DNA of 29,420 bases from Nemertoderma westbladi. Its lineage: Eukaryota > Xenacoelomorpha > Nemertodermatida > Nemertodermatidae. Made by a program: the position numbers and the translations under genes. The stretch is from the NCBI GenBank assembly GCA_032718475.1, contig JAUCBJ010005275.1, positions 1 to 29,420 on the forward strand. The letters run 5' to 3'. Shown in pieces: positions 9,241 to 18,913 of the stretch (position 1 is the stretch's first letter; the number at the start of each line of letters is the position of its first letter). Below the pieces are notes generated by a model, which saw only the letters and a list, made by a program, of their open reading frames with translations, had not been told where the DNA came from and did no database searches.

Positions 9241-9637
9241 GTAGTGATACGTACTCGCCACACTACATGGCTCGCCCCATACCAGCAGATACTCAGGGAC
9301 TGCGGTACTGTAGGGATGAGTCACCATGAGTCGTAGACTAGATGGACGCATACAGACTCGGCATACTACCTACCAGGTAGACAGGACAGTTTGTTCTAGT
9401 AGTCAGCCAGGACGGCAGGATACTCACTACCGGTCACAGGGCGCACTGCCAGACAGACGGCCCAGGCCCAGCACTATATCAGTTTCTACACTGTATATTG
9501 TTTGTACTTGGTCTGATTATATATTTGGTATTATACGCCCGACATTATTCCTGCTCTATACTACTATATTCATGACCTCCATACAGCGTTATAATGCATT
9601 ATTGAATGGGAGAATCTCTTAGGCTCATTAAGCCAAG
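9241..9637. other. unassigned spacer, no supported gene
   Basis: This stretch contains a 98-codon ORF (9326-9622, plus) with no recognisable domain and ordinary composition, so I do not call it a gene. I searched it for the missing first half of the FNBP4-like WW domain and found no candidate. Confidence 0.4.
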
Positions 9638-10120
9638 GAATGCCTGTTCACCACCATGGGTGATCTTCCACAGTAAACCCTTCCAATCTGTTTCCCAAAT
9701 GAATGCCTGTTCACCACCATGGGTGATCTTCCACAGTAAACCCTTCCACTCTGTTTCCTAAAGGAATGCCTGTTCACCACCATGGGTGATCTTCCACAGT
9801 AAACCCTTCCACTCTGTTTCCTAAAGGAATGCCTGTTCACCACCATGGGTGATCTTCCACAGTAAACCCTTCCACTCTGTTTCCTAAAGGAATGCCTGTT
9901 CACCACCATGGGTGATCTTCCACAGTAAACCCTTCCACTCGGTTTCCTAAAGGAATGCCTGTTCACCACCATGGGTGATCTTCCACAGTAAACCCTTCTA
10001 CTCTGTTTCCTAAAGGAATGCCTGTTCACCACCATGGTTGATCTTCCACAGTAAACCCTTCCACTCTGTTTCCTAAAGGAATGCCTGTTCACCACCATGG
10101 GTTCGATCTTCCACAGAAAG
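9638..10120. repeat. 63-bp minisatellite, about 7.7 copies
   Basis: The unit begins GAATGCCTGTTCACCACCAT and repeats every 63 bp exactly (starts at 9638, 9701 and so on to 10079). The last unit is disrupted (GGGTTCGATC). Because 63 is divisible by three, the minus strand has a 166-codon open frame (9628-10128) made entirely of a 21-residue repeat. It lies just upstream of the first recognised FNBP4-like exon and is most likely intronic. Confidence 0.95.
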
Positions 10121-10158
10121 TATTTCATTATTAATTACACATATTTTTTTTATTCTAG

Positions 10159-13100
10159 GTACTAAGCGATATTTCTTTACCAATGAAGACTCTGGACTCT
10201 CGCAATGGGAGTTTCCAATACAACCCCCTATTGAATCAACCAATAAGGCTTCGCCTTTACCTGAATTAACCAATCACGTTGCTCTCTCCCCTGGAATAAC
10301 TAACCAAGCAGAAACCATTGCGGAAACAACCAATCAATCTACGAGTAGTAATGAACAAGTAGATGATACCACCAACCCACCCTTACCCCCTGGTAAGTAT
10401 CTATCAATTAATTAATTATCAAATCAATAATCAATTATTAAATCAAATATTTGGATCAATATCAAAATAAAAACATAGTCCGATCCGTGACTATTTGAAT
10501 ATTTTTTACATTTTCATATTTATACACTATCTGTTTCCTGCCCCGAATTACATTATTCTGTTCTCGAGTTATTGAATTTGCTGACATACATTAACATAAA
10601 TATTAAAATCACTTCCTTTCCACATCTGCATTAACATAAAATCACTTTATTTCTACGTCTACATTAACATAAAATAACTTTATTTCCACGTCTACATTAA
10701 CATAAAATAACTTTATTTCCACGTCTACATTAACATAAAATAACTTTATTTCCACGTCTACATTAACATAAAATAACTTTATTTCCACGTCTACATTAAC
10801 ATAAAATAACTTTATTTCCACGTCTACATTAACATAAAATAACTTTATTTCCACGTCTACATTAACATAAAATCACTTTACTTCCACGTCTACATTAACA
10901 TAAAATAACTTTATTTCCACGTCTACATTAACATAAAATCACTTTATTTCCACGTCTACATTAACATAAAATAACTTTATTTCCACGTCTATATTAACAT
11001 AAAATCATTTATTTCACGTCTCATTAAGGGGAGAGGGGGGGTATAACCCCCCCATGACCATTTTTTTAAAAATGAGTGTTAAATGATAATATTGCTATTT
11101 TGTCATGGTCAACCCCTTTATGGAAGGCCAAATAGCCTCTATAAGAAAAATTTGAAAATTTATACCCCCCCCCCCCTTGCGGCTGGCGGCAGAATTAAAG
11201 ATTTCACTAAAAATGCTACTAGTCCCTCCATTTTGGTCCAAATTTCTTGAAACCAACTTTTTTGGACTCAGCGTCATCGACTCAGCGTAATAAGTTATCT
11301 TATAGAATTTTTAATTAGCCATTTGTATTTTAATTAATTAATTTCATTAATTAATTAGGGGGGGGGGGGGGGGGGGGGTGGGGGGTGTGGGGTTGAATGG
11401 GTCTATTCGATATTTTCTGTCATATTTCGAAAAATACTTACGATGACCACAATAATTTAATTGTTTCTAGTAGTCTAATAAATTTTCTTTTTATTGACCT
11501 ATATTATGTTAGCATTTGAAGTTTACTTCATGTAAATTATTGCTGGTGAAAAAAATCTATTTTCCCGCCATAAAAACACTCAAATTTGCTAAGCGATTTT
11601 CTTTGTTCTGGTTAGTGTGGTTAGTTGATCGTTTCATTTATAGTAGTGTATCATGGAGCGTTTTAAACGAGGAGAAGCGATCAATTTGTAAAACGGGGGA
11701 AAATGGGTCTATCTGAATTTATTAAGAGTGGTGTAAAATGGGTCTATCATGATTCAAAAAAACTGACGGTAATTTAAGGCCACTGTAGATCGATAGGCCC
11801 TGTAAGCGATGGATATTGATTTTAGAGGGAAACTTGAACTAATAAGCAACATACACCGACGGAATTAACTTCAAGCCTAATGGTGGGGGACTGGATGTTA
11901 GTCGGGGTGGTCGGAAGTCGTGGAGGGTCAAAGAATTATGTTTCTACTAAGGTTATTGAGGTTAATAATGATAACATGGAGGGAGATTACTGTACATTAT
12001 GCATCGCGTGTAAAAAGCTTGCAACAAGATTGAAGTTAGTGTTACGGTTGTACTAACGGATCCACCGGAGTATGGTTGTCATTCATTCTCGGAGATTAGG
12101 AGAAAGTTAAACATACCAGTTGCGGCAGGAGATACTAAACTTGTGCAACGCACGTTTCGCTATGAAATAAACACCTTCGGAGAAGAAGAGCTACCTACCA
12201 CCTTGATTGTTCCTTCCGTGAACTTTTAAATAACATTTAAGACTCTTATTTAGGAGAACATTCTTAATATTAAATTTAATATTTTGAACTTACATTTTGA
12301 CAAAATATAAGTTAAAATGTATACAATCTATATATCAAATTATTGCAAATTTTGTTCTGCTTTTCAACGACCCATTCAACCCGCTTTAAATCCTACAATA
12401 TATATAGCTAATTTTTCCAAAGATTCAACATAGACACATTTAACCCCACACTTGACCCATTTTTCCCGACGATTCATTACTTCTAAAAACTGAAATATCT
12501 TTCCACAGAATGGTACTCTACTGTCGATTCTTATAAATTCAGAAACTAGAATAATACAATTTTACGTTAGATAATGTTTTTATTTCATAATGAAAGATCA
12601 AAAGCAAAAAAAAGTCATCTAAAAAAATAGACCCATTCAACCCCACCTCCTCTATCATATTTTTAATTAAAATTGGCTAATTACACAAAATGGTAATCTT
12701 TATCAAAATTACATAAGATAACTTTATATAGCTTGCAAAGCTCGTTCGAATGAGCCCAAAACGAAGAAAATTGGTTGAAAAATGACGGAGGAGTAGCAAT
12801 TTGAAAATGAAAAATGTCATTCCGAGAAAATGTCCTTCAAAGTTTAAATTTTCACGACAAAATTGGCTGTCTCTTCTGGTTGGTCAATTATTTCTGGCAC
12901 GAAGGATGCACACCAACGAGCTAAAATGTTCATTACTTGGGTTTTCGGGGTCGGTGATTTCATTTCCGATGTTAGTTTTAATGTTTGGTGGAATCTAGTC
13001 TGTCTGTCGGTCTTCTGTCTTTCTTACAATTTGTAATTGTAAAATGTAAAAACAATACGGAAAAACAGTGATAACTCGAGAACTAAAAGAGGTCTCACTA

Positions 13101-16100
13101 AGCAGTTTTCAGATTTGTAATTCCCATTCAATTCTGACTCTAGATAAAGAAACGGGAACAATTTGAAAATTTGAGGGGGTATAATAAGGGGGGGTTGGGT
13201 TATACCCCCCCCCCCCCCTTCCCCTTAACATAAAATGACTTTAGTCCCTTTGTGACTCCTCAATGTGTATTCGACCTCTCTCTCTCAATGTTGTATCCCA
13301 TATATTAATTTTAGCTATTGTTGCAGAATGTACGTAATTTTATTTCTAAAATCCCTGGCAACGTTACGATTCGATTCCATATAAAACCCTTTTCTTTAAA
13401 AATTGTGATATGTTTTGTTAGAATTAGTCGGATTTTGTAATATCCTTGTTGTTCATTCCATTAGTTGGTTGGCTCAATATAATAACAGTCTGACAATAAT
13501 TCATTGTAACCTCATTTCTACTACATTACGATGTGATTGGTAGAGGCTCTGATGCAACAGCAGTATCATTTATTCCGGTTACTATCGTTCTATTTAGTGC
13601 CCCCACTACCAACGGACGCCCCCCCTCCCCCACCATGTATGACCCCACCGCCCCCGCCCCCTTCTAACATCTTCCCTCCCACCGACACAGACCTCGCCGG
13701 CGGTGTACTAGACATGGAGGTTGACGATGAAGACGACACCCCACCCTACGTATATTCTGCAGGTTAGTTGGTCTACGTTTTCGGATAGACCCTCCTACGT
13801 ACTGCTACGCTGCATATTATACTATAATGACGTAGTATCTGATCACTTATTATTTAATCTTGGTGAGCGTATTGTTGGAGGAAAGACGACGGAAACTATA
13901 ATTACTGATATACTCAGTAGGAAGCCAAGCGGTCTGACAGACCATTATAGTTCTGAATTATTTTGTAGGTTTTGTTCCACCACCCCCGCCACCCATTATA
14001 TCTAATGGTTCATCTAATACTGGAAACTTGGATGCAATTGGTTCGAATTCGAAACGTGTGGTAACAGAAGGTCAGTTGGTAGATAGTACTTGGTTTTCAT
14101 AACTTTTATTTATACTTGAATTACAAATTTTTGTGCGATGCAATAGAAAACATTGATATTCTCAAAAAAATAATTAAGGACCACGCTAACGTACGTACAC
14201 GCTAATTAAGGATCACGCTAACGTACATACACGCTAATTAAGGACCACGCTAACGTACATACACGCTAATTAAGGACCACGCTAACGTACATACACGCTA
14301 ATTAAGGACCACGCTAACGTACATACACGCTAATTAAGGACCACGCTAACGTACATACACGCTAATTAAGGACCACGCTAACGTACATACACGCTAATTA
14401 AGGACCACGCTAACGTACATACACGCTAATTAAGGACCACGCTAACGTACATACACGCTAATTAAGGACCACGCTAACGTACATACACGCTAATTAAGGA
14501 CCACGCTAACGTACATACACGCTAATTAAGGATCACGCTAACGTACATACACGCTAATTAAGGACCACGCTAACGTACATACACGCTAATTAAGGACCAC
14601 GCTAACGTACATACACGCTAATTAAGGACCACGCTAACGTACATACACGCTAATTAAGGACCACGCTAACGTACATACACGCTAATTAAGGACCACGCTA
14701 ACGTACATACACGCTAATTAAGGACCACGCTAACGTACATACACTCTTGTTTTATGAACTTAATTTCTATTATTATGTAGCAATGATGGATCATCCCACC
14801 CTTTATGCCTCACACTCGATGGGTTTGGTTCCACCACCGCCTCCACCCTGTATTCCACCCCCACCTCCTCCCATCCCGAGTGGTTCTTCTTCTATCGTCG
14901 CTATCCGCAGTAAACCATTAACAGAATCCAACCCAGCCATACGTGACGTCAGCCAATCAAATTCACGGAATTCATCGCCCGATCCAGGTAGGCCAATCAA
15001 TGGGGCTGTAACCAATAGGACTGTAACAAATGGGACTATAACCAATAGGACTGTAACAAATGGGATGGGACTGTAACAAATTGGACTGTAACAAATTGAT
15101 TGGGACTGTAACAAATGGGACTGTAACCAATAGGACTGTAACAAATGAGACTGTAACCAAAGGGACTGTAACCAAAGGGACTGTAACCAATGGGACTGTA
15201 ACCAATGGGACTGTAACCAAAGGGACTGAAACAAAAGGGACTGTAACCAAAGGGACTGTAACCAAAGGGACTGTAACCAAAGGGACTGTAACCAATAGGA
15301 CTGTAACCAATGGGACTGTAACCAAAGGGACTGTAACCAAATGGACTGTAACCAATGGGACTGTAACCAAAGGGAATGTAACCAAAGGGACTGTAAGTAA
15401 CAGAAGTTGTCCACAAGCTCAAGCATACCATCCTTTGAGCTTATGCTCATCCGATCAGAGACTTGCTGAGGACTTTCAAAGTTAACTGTCAAAATGTTGG
15501 TCTTTCTGGAGTTAATAAAAAGACCAACACTAGAAGCAGCATGTTCTAATGAGCTGAGAAGCTGTTGGGCTCCCTCTAGTGATTCTGAGAGTACTCCTAA
15601 GTCATCAGCAAAGTCTAGATCAGTTAGGTACTTGGCAGGATTTCCTCGACTTCTGGAGCCAGTAGGCGGAGTTATCTTCACCCCATCATCATTATGATGA
15701 TCTAAGGACATGCGTAGAACATAGTCAACCACAATTATGAACAAGAATGGTGCAAGTGTGTCTCCCTGGAGGACGCCCCATAACACTTCAAATAGTTCTG
15801 TGCCACCATCAACAGTAGACACAAATGTTGTCGAACCATCGTATACTGATCTGATTGCTGCAATAATTTCATCAGGAATCCCATATAATGAAAGTATGCT
15901 GAACATACGTGAGCGAGAGACTGAATCAAAGGCCTTGAAGAAGTCAACAAAGATAACAGCTTGTCTTTCTTTTTTGATAACTCTTCAATTGTCCTTCTAA
16001 GTGCCAAAATGGGCTCCATGGTCCCACGACCTTTACGGAACCCATTCTGATTTCCACGGAGCAGTCTCTCAATGGGGTCCCTGGTGCGATTTAATATAAT

Positions 16101-18714
16101 TCTATTGTATAACTTTGCAACAATATAGAGATCAATGAGATTCCCCGAAAAGAACCATATGTTAGGTTGCCCTTCTTGGGAACTGGCACCTTATTTCCAA
16201 TTTTCTTTCTGCGCCTTATGAAGGTCATTTCGGCACTTCTGAATTTTGTTGTCAGTCCAGGGGGCCCGTTTCCTGATTCGAGGGTATATAGGAACTGTTT
16301 CTGCAGCTGCTAACTTAACTTAGCAGTATAGCCCTCGCAGTGATCTGCCGCCTCAGAGACAAGAACCTCATACCTGTTGCTCAGCTGTAGTGTGACGCTG
16401 GATCTGACACTTGGCTGTTGCAACAGAGAGGACCAGTCATGCCGCGGCAAGGCAGATTTCGTTGTTCTGCTAGCACGCAGACTAAGTCTTACCTTGGCCA
16501 CAATAAGGCGGTGATCACTGGAGAAGGGTCGAAGTGTAAATGCATTACAGTCTTGTATAGAGCTCCTTATTTCGTACGAAACAGAATATGGTCTATCTGG
16601 GACTTGTGACCACTGGGTCCACTATGAGTCCATAGCTTTCCAGTTCGCTTCTTGAACTGGGTTCCAGCCGAAAACAATCCATTTCCAGAGATAAAATCCT
16701 GAAGATGGACTGAATTTCGGTTTACTTTATTGCTATAGACCCAGGGCGATGTAGGTGATTGGTGTAGACTTGCATTAAAGTCTCCCAGGAATGTTAAGAA
16801 TGCATGCTGATCCACTCCATCAGTAGCTGCTTGTAGATTGTGGTAGAAATTTTCCACCTCCTCTACAGGGGCAACACTAGTTGGAGAGTAGCACACAATC
16901 AGAACCACCTTAGGAAACTTCTAAGCTAGTCTTCCAGAACATGAGAAGTGGCAACGGATGATGCGGTTAGAGATTTGGTCTATTTAGCCCACTGCTGCAT
17001 GTGCAGTTGGATTCATCAATAGACCAATTCCACCATTGCCACTATAATCTGCTGACGCGAGGGCGTCGCCAACCGCGCCCCATGTCCTTAATCAGAACCT
17101 CATCAGTCTGTCCAGTCTGCATTCGGTGCACTTGAACACCCACTGCGCTAAGAGAAAGCTTATCTGCCAAGGCAGTCAGCCCACCTTGTCGCATTGGGGA
17201 CCCGAGTGTTAGGGTGTTTACTGTGGCTAGTCTAGTGACTTGCCTGAGATTCACCAATGGCTTAGTTTGTCGGGGTATAACATGAGAGTAGCCTCCAACT
17301 CCAGAATCCCTCTCCCCCTCACAATCTGGCCTCCCTGGTGACCCAGGGTTTGGGCCAGAAAGGTCATCAGGAAAGGCATTCACAGAATTGTTGGCCGCTC
17401 TCTCTCCAGTTGCGGGTGGACAGGCAGCCGGTCAGGAGATAACTGACGCCTGTGAGGCCAATTGTGTCCGGTAATTCCACCGGCCTCTAGTGGCCGGACC
17501 TCCGCATTACAAATGAAATCCATAGTGGGGGTTGGGGGGTGCTATTTTGCCGAGTCAGCTCTCGGGGCAAATACCACACCTTGGTTTGCCATCCCACAGG
17601 GTGGGTGTCGCAGTGGAGTCAGATATGAGGCCCATCACCCATATCTACTCTGGCGCACATGACCCACCATTGGCTGTGCAGCTCTTCTGCTGGGCCATGC
17701 CCTGTACCCCTGCTGCCAGGTGCAGGTCGCAGTGAAGTGCACTCAGAGTGGACATGAGAACACTCTACTCCTGACCAGCCATTGGTAGATCACCATCTGC
17801 CTGGCCAGGCCATATACCCCTGCAGCCAAGTATATGGGTCCTTCCTTACATGTAATTATATTCAAGTAAAATTTACCCGCCTCATCTAAAATTAAAATAT
17901 AGTTTTAGGCATGCCTCGCCAGCTAGCTGTTCATCACTACATTGATGATCACGGGTTTGTATTTATGTTCAATTTGTTTTCTCCATAATATAAATGGTAA
18001 AAAGAACCTAAACAAAAAAAGAAAACAATAAACCTCGATAATTATTTATATTCGCAGAATCGGCGAAGAAGAAAAAAAGAAGTAAGAATAAAGACATAAT
18101 AAATAAACTGGCTAAATCTAAAATGCCCGTCGCCTTGGTTCAGAAGTGGCAACGACTTAAAGAGGAAGAGCTCAATGATATATTTAATGCCAGTGATGAC
18201 GAGGGTAAGTCAGGTTATCTTAACTTTGGAAGAGTTAATTGTAGATGTAAGAGGCTCTGCTCTACATGTGAACCGATTGTGTTTTGGCTTTAAAGTGCCT
18301 TCCATAACTGACGTCACGCTTTTTTGGGAATGTTTTCTTTGTAATGTTAAGTGGGAATATTTTACTGTTGTATGTTGTGATATGTTACTTTATGTTATTT
18401 GCAACACGCTTTATAGGATTATGTTTTAGTTTATAGTTTCGAAGCGGATTGTTGAGACGTGTAAAGTAGAAGGTGGTCGTCAAATAAAGTCTATTTTACA
18501 CGTTTTCGAGTAGTAATTGCTACCAGATAACAACTCTAGCCATTCGATTTTGATTCCAGATTCTGTATTTACTACTGAAGAGAGAATAGAACGTTGGAAA
18601 GCGACACAAGTTGCGGCCGGAAAGGCCGCCAAAAACCCAAACTTCGAGGAACTGCCTTGTGATTGGAGGAAACGTCTACAGCAGCGCGGCGCGGCTTCCC
18701 CAGAGAGCAGCTAG
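10159..18714 (+). CDS. FNBP4: FNBP4-like WW-domain protein, C-terminal half, six exons
   Basis: Exons read from splice sites and frame: 10159-10392, 13598-13762, 13969-14070, 14781-14987, 18058-18204, 18560-18714 (TAG). They join into 335 codons. Exon 1 has the second half of a WW domain (RYFFTNEDSGLSQWEFP), whose first Trp must lie in an earlier exon. Exon 2 is PPLPTDAPPPPPCMT and ends acidic (LDMEVDDEDDTPP). Exons 3 and 4 are polyproline (VPPPPPPIISNG; GLVPPPPPPCIPPPPPP). Exon 5 is KKKKRSKNKD then MPVALVQKWQRLKEEE. Exon 6 has RIERWK, NPNFEELPCDWRKRL. This order and the C-terminus match formin-binding protein 4, a WW protein of poorly known nuclear function. All introns interrupt codons after the first base, with GT-AG borders and usable pyrimidine tracts. 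The 5' half is not in view. Exon coordinates come from reading alone; no transcript evidence was available. Confidence 0.88.
10588..11027. repeat. 33-bp minisatellite, about 13 copies, split by an insertion
   Basis: The unit CATTAACATAAAATAACTTT plus ATTTCCACGTCTA recurs every 33 bp, with variants (ATCACTTT for ATAACTTT) more common at both ends. The array is interrupted at a TTAA inside a unit. The interrupted unit resumes at 13225 (TTAACATAAAATGACTTT), after which the sequence becomes unique. The minus-strand ORF at 10642-10854 is only the repeat read in frame. Confidence 0.95.
11383..12650. mobile_element. inner inverted-repeat block with ATGGGTCTAT-type motifs
   Basis: Inside the TTAA element, a GGGGTTGAATGGGTCTATT word at about 11390-11408 is mirrored by AATAGACCCATTCAACCCC at about 12626-12644. 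Two further TGGGTCTAT words lie on the left (near 11704 and 11738), and two further reversed GACCCATT words on the right (near 12368 and 12457). This gives three motifs per arm, facing inward. The left arm is preceded by a 21-base poly-G tract (11358-11378). It may be a nested element or the subterminal structure of the larger one. Confidence 0.7.
11838..12229 (+). pseudogene. degenerate coding remnant in the TTAA element, possibly transposon protein C-terminus
   Basis: Two overlapping open stretches on the plus strand read like one protein broken by a frameshift near 12010-12030. The first (11838-12056) contains SLMVGDWMLVGVVGS, NYVSTKVIEVNN and GDYCTLCIACKK. The second (to TAA at 12227-12229) contains DPPEYGCHSFSEIRRKL, NIPVAAGD and FRYEINTFGEEELP. 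The GDW..V...G then Y/V-rich pattern followed by a KL.IPV segment reminds me of C-terminal regions seen in invertebrate transposon-associated proteins, but I cannot name a family. It sits in the middle of the inverted-repeat block, the usual position for a transposon gene. The whole stretch is antisense to nothing and in the same direction as FNBP4, but is intronic. Confidence 0.45.
13763..13968 (+). other. FNBP4-like short intron
   Basis: 206-bp intron with donor G|GTTAGT and acceptor TTTTGTAG. It has an open frame running out of exon 2, but this shares no recognisable content and the splice sites with phase 1 on both sides are consistent. Confidence 0.7.
14071..14780 (+). other. FNBP4-like intron filled by a 32-bp minisatellite
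   Basis: 710-bp intron with donor GAAG|GTCAGT and acceptor TATTATGTAG|CA. About 80 percent of it is the 32-bp tandem array at 14172-14744, which ends only 36 bp before the acceptor. Confidence 0.85.
14172..14744. repeat. 32-bp minisatellite, about 18 copies
   Basis: The unit AATTAAGGACCACGCTAACG plus TACATACACGCT recurs every 32 bp with almost no variation: GTACGTAC in the first unit and GGATCACG in two units. The high identity shows recent amplification. Confidence 0.97.
14992..15395. repeat. 15-bp minisatellite, about 27 copies
   Basis: The unit GGGACTGTAACCAAT (also AGGGACTGTAACCAA) repeats with frequent substitutions and a few irregular-length units near 15061-15110. Because 15 is divisible by three, long open frames appear on both strands (for example 15060-15485 plus, 14972-15385 minus); these are repeat artefacts. 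The array directly abuts the 3'-truncated end of LINE copy 2. Confidence 0.95.
15396..17850 (-). pseudogene. LINE (non-LTR retrotransposon) copy 2: 5' region, endonuclease and RT, broken
   Basis: Minus-strand copy of the same family as copy 1 but covering the 5' part. From the high-coordinate end: an untranslated-like GC-rich stretch (about 17850-17384), the start of an EEP/APE-type endonuclease (RLATVNTLTLG, ADKLSLSAVGVQVHR at 17383-17042), its core (LGDFNASLHQ, GKLWTHSGPSGHKSQIDHIL at 16908-16567), SDH with VAKVRLSLR (16519-16310), then RT blocks NQNGFRKGRGTMEPILALRR, VLQGDTLAPFLFIIV and LDFADDLGVL (FADD at 15601-15612). It is dead: stops between 17042 and 16908, and a 7-base deletion near 15960 relative to copy 1 that breaks the KKD..VIFVDFF region. 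The C-terminal part present in copy 1 is missing, and the copy ends at the 15-bp array. The outer 5' limit is approximate. Confidence 0.88.
18205..18559 (+). other. FNBP4-like last intron
   Basis: 355-bp intron with a strong donor G|GTAAGT and acceptor TTGATTCCAG|AT. No repeat or gene-like content was recognised. Confidence 0.8.
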
Positions 18715-18730
18715 ATGACGATGTAGTAAA

Positions 18731-18754
18731 AATAAAAGGTTGGTTGTAAATAAA
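18731..18754 (+). terminator. polyadenylation signals of the FNBP4-like gene
   Basis: Two AATAAA hexamers occur at 18731-18736 and 18749-18754, 17 and 35 bases past the TAG stop. If used, the 3' UTR is very short. Confidence 0.6.
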
Positions 18755-18913
18755 TAATATTTTATTATATTATTATTATTACACAGAATACATCACTCTG
18801 TGGTGTGTTTGTGTTGCTATGTAACCATAACTTGGGTAAGGGGGGTCAATTCTAACCCAGTCTGTTCTTATGTTTCAGGTTTTTTTTTGCTTAAAAATAA
18901 ATTCGCCTACAGG

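Larger units (their letters stand above)
11024..13228. mobile_element. 2.2-kb non-autonomous DNA transposon-like element flanked by TTAA
   Basis: The element occupies 11028-13224 between two TTAA copies (11024-11027 and 13225-13228). Removing it with one TTAA restores a normal 33-bp minisatellite unit, so insertion with TTAA duplication is directly visible. The ends are inverted: the left reads TTAAGGGGAGAGGGGGGGTA, and the right, reverse-complemented, begins TTAAGGGGAAGG then a G run and TATAACCC. TTAA target sites are typical of piggyBac and Kolobok superfamilies; the terminal G run does not decide between them. Longer arms are also related in reverse: parts of 11028-11412 match 12620-13224 reversed (for example AAGTTATCTTAT and AATTAGCCA words). 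Only a degenerate coding remnant (11838-12229) was found, so it is called non-autonomous. Confidence 0.85.
10393..13597 (+). other. FNBP4-like intron (3.2 kb) with minisatellite and TTAA element
   Basis: Donor G|GTAAGT at 10392/10393 and acceptor TATTTAG at 13591-13597. The intron holds a 33-bp minisatellite (10588-11027), an element inserted at TTAA within that minisatellite (11024-13228), and about 350 bp of unremarkable AT-rich DNA before the acceptor. The ORF beginning at ATG 13537 continues into exon 2, but its upstream part is intronic. Confidence 0.85.
14988..18057 (+). other. FNBP4-like intron (3.1 kb) with 15-bp minisatellite and antisense LINE
   Basis: Donor G|GTAGGC at 14987/14988 and acceptor TTCGCAG at 18051-18057. 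Contents in order: 15-bp minisatellite starting four bases after the donor, LINE copy 2 in antisense, then about 200 bp of AT-rich DNA. Confidence 0.85.

Noticed and set aside
9326-9622. 98-codon plus-strand ORF as a gene or a missing FNBP4 exon
   Set aside because: No domain, no WW-like residues and no matching splice pattern.
9628-10128. 166-codon minus-strand ORF as a repeat-protein gene
   Set aside because: It consists only of the 63-bp repeat, with no non-repeat coding part and no flanking gene signals.
10642-10854. Minus-strand ORF of a repeated 11-residue motif
   Set aside because: It is the 33-bp minisatellite read in frame (33 = 11 codons), inside an intron.
13537-13597. ATG at 13537 as the start of a gene containing the proline-rich segment
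   Set aside because: A splice acceptor at 13597 with matching phase explains the proline-rich part as an internal FNBP4-like exon.
14972-15485. Overlapping ORFs on both strands with VTVPL-like and GTVTK-like repeats
   Set aside because: They come from the 15-bp minisatellite, whose period is divisible by three. The minus ORF 14803-15906 merely fuses LINE sequence, repeat and the antisense of an FNBP4 exon.
16418-17735. Short plus-strand ORFs at 16418-16609 and 17462-17735
   Set aside because: They are antisense shadows of LINE copy 2.
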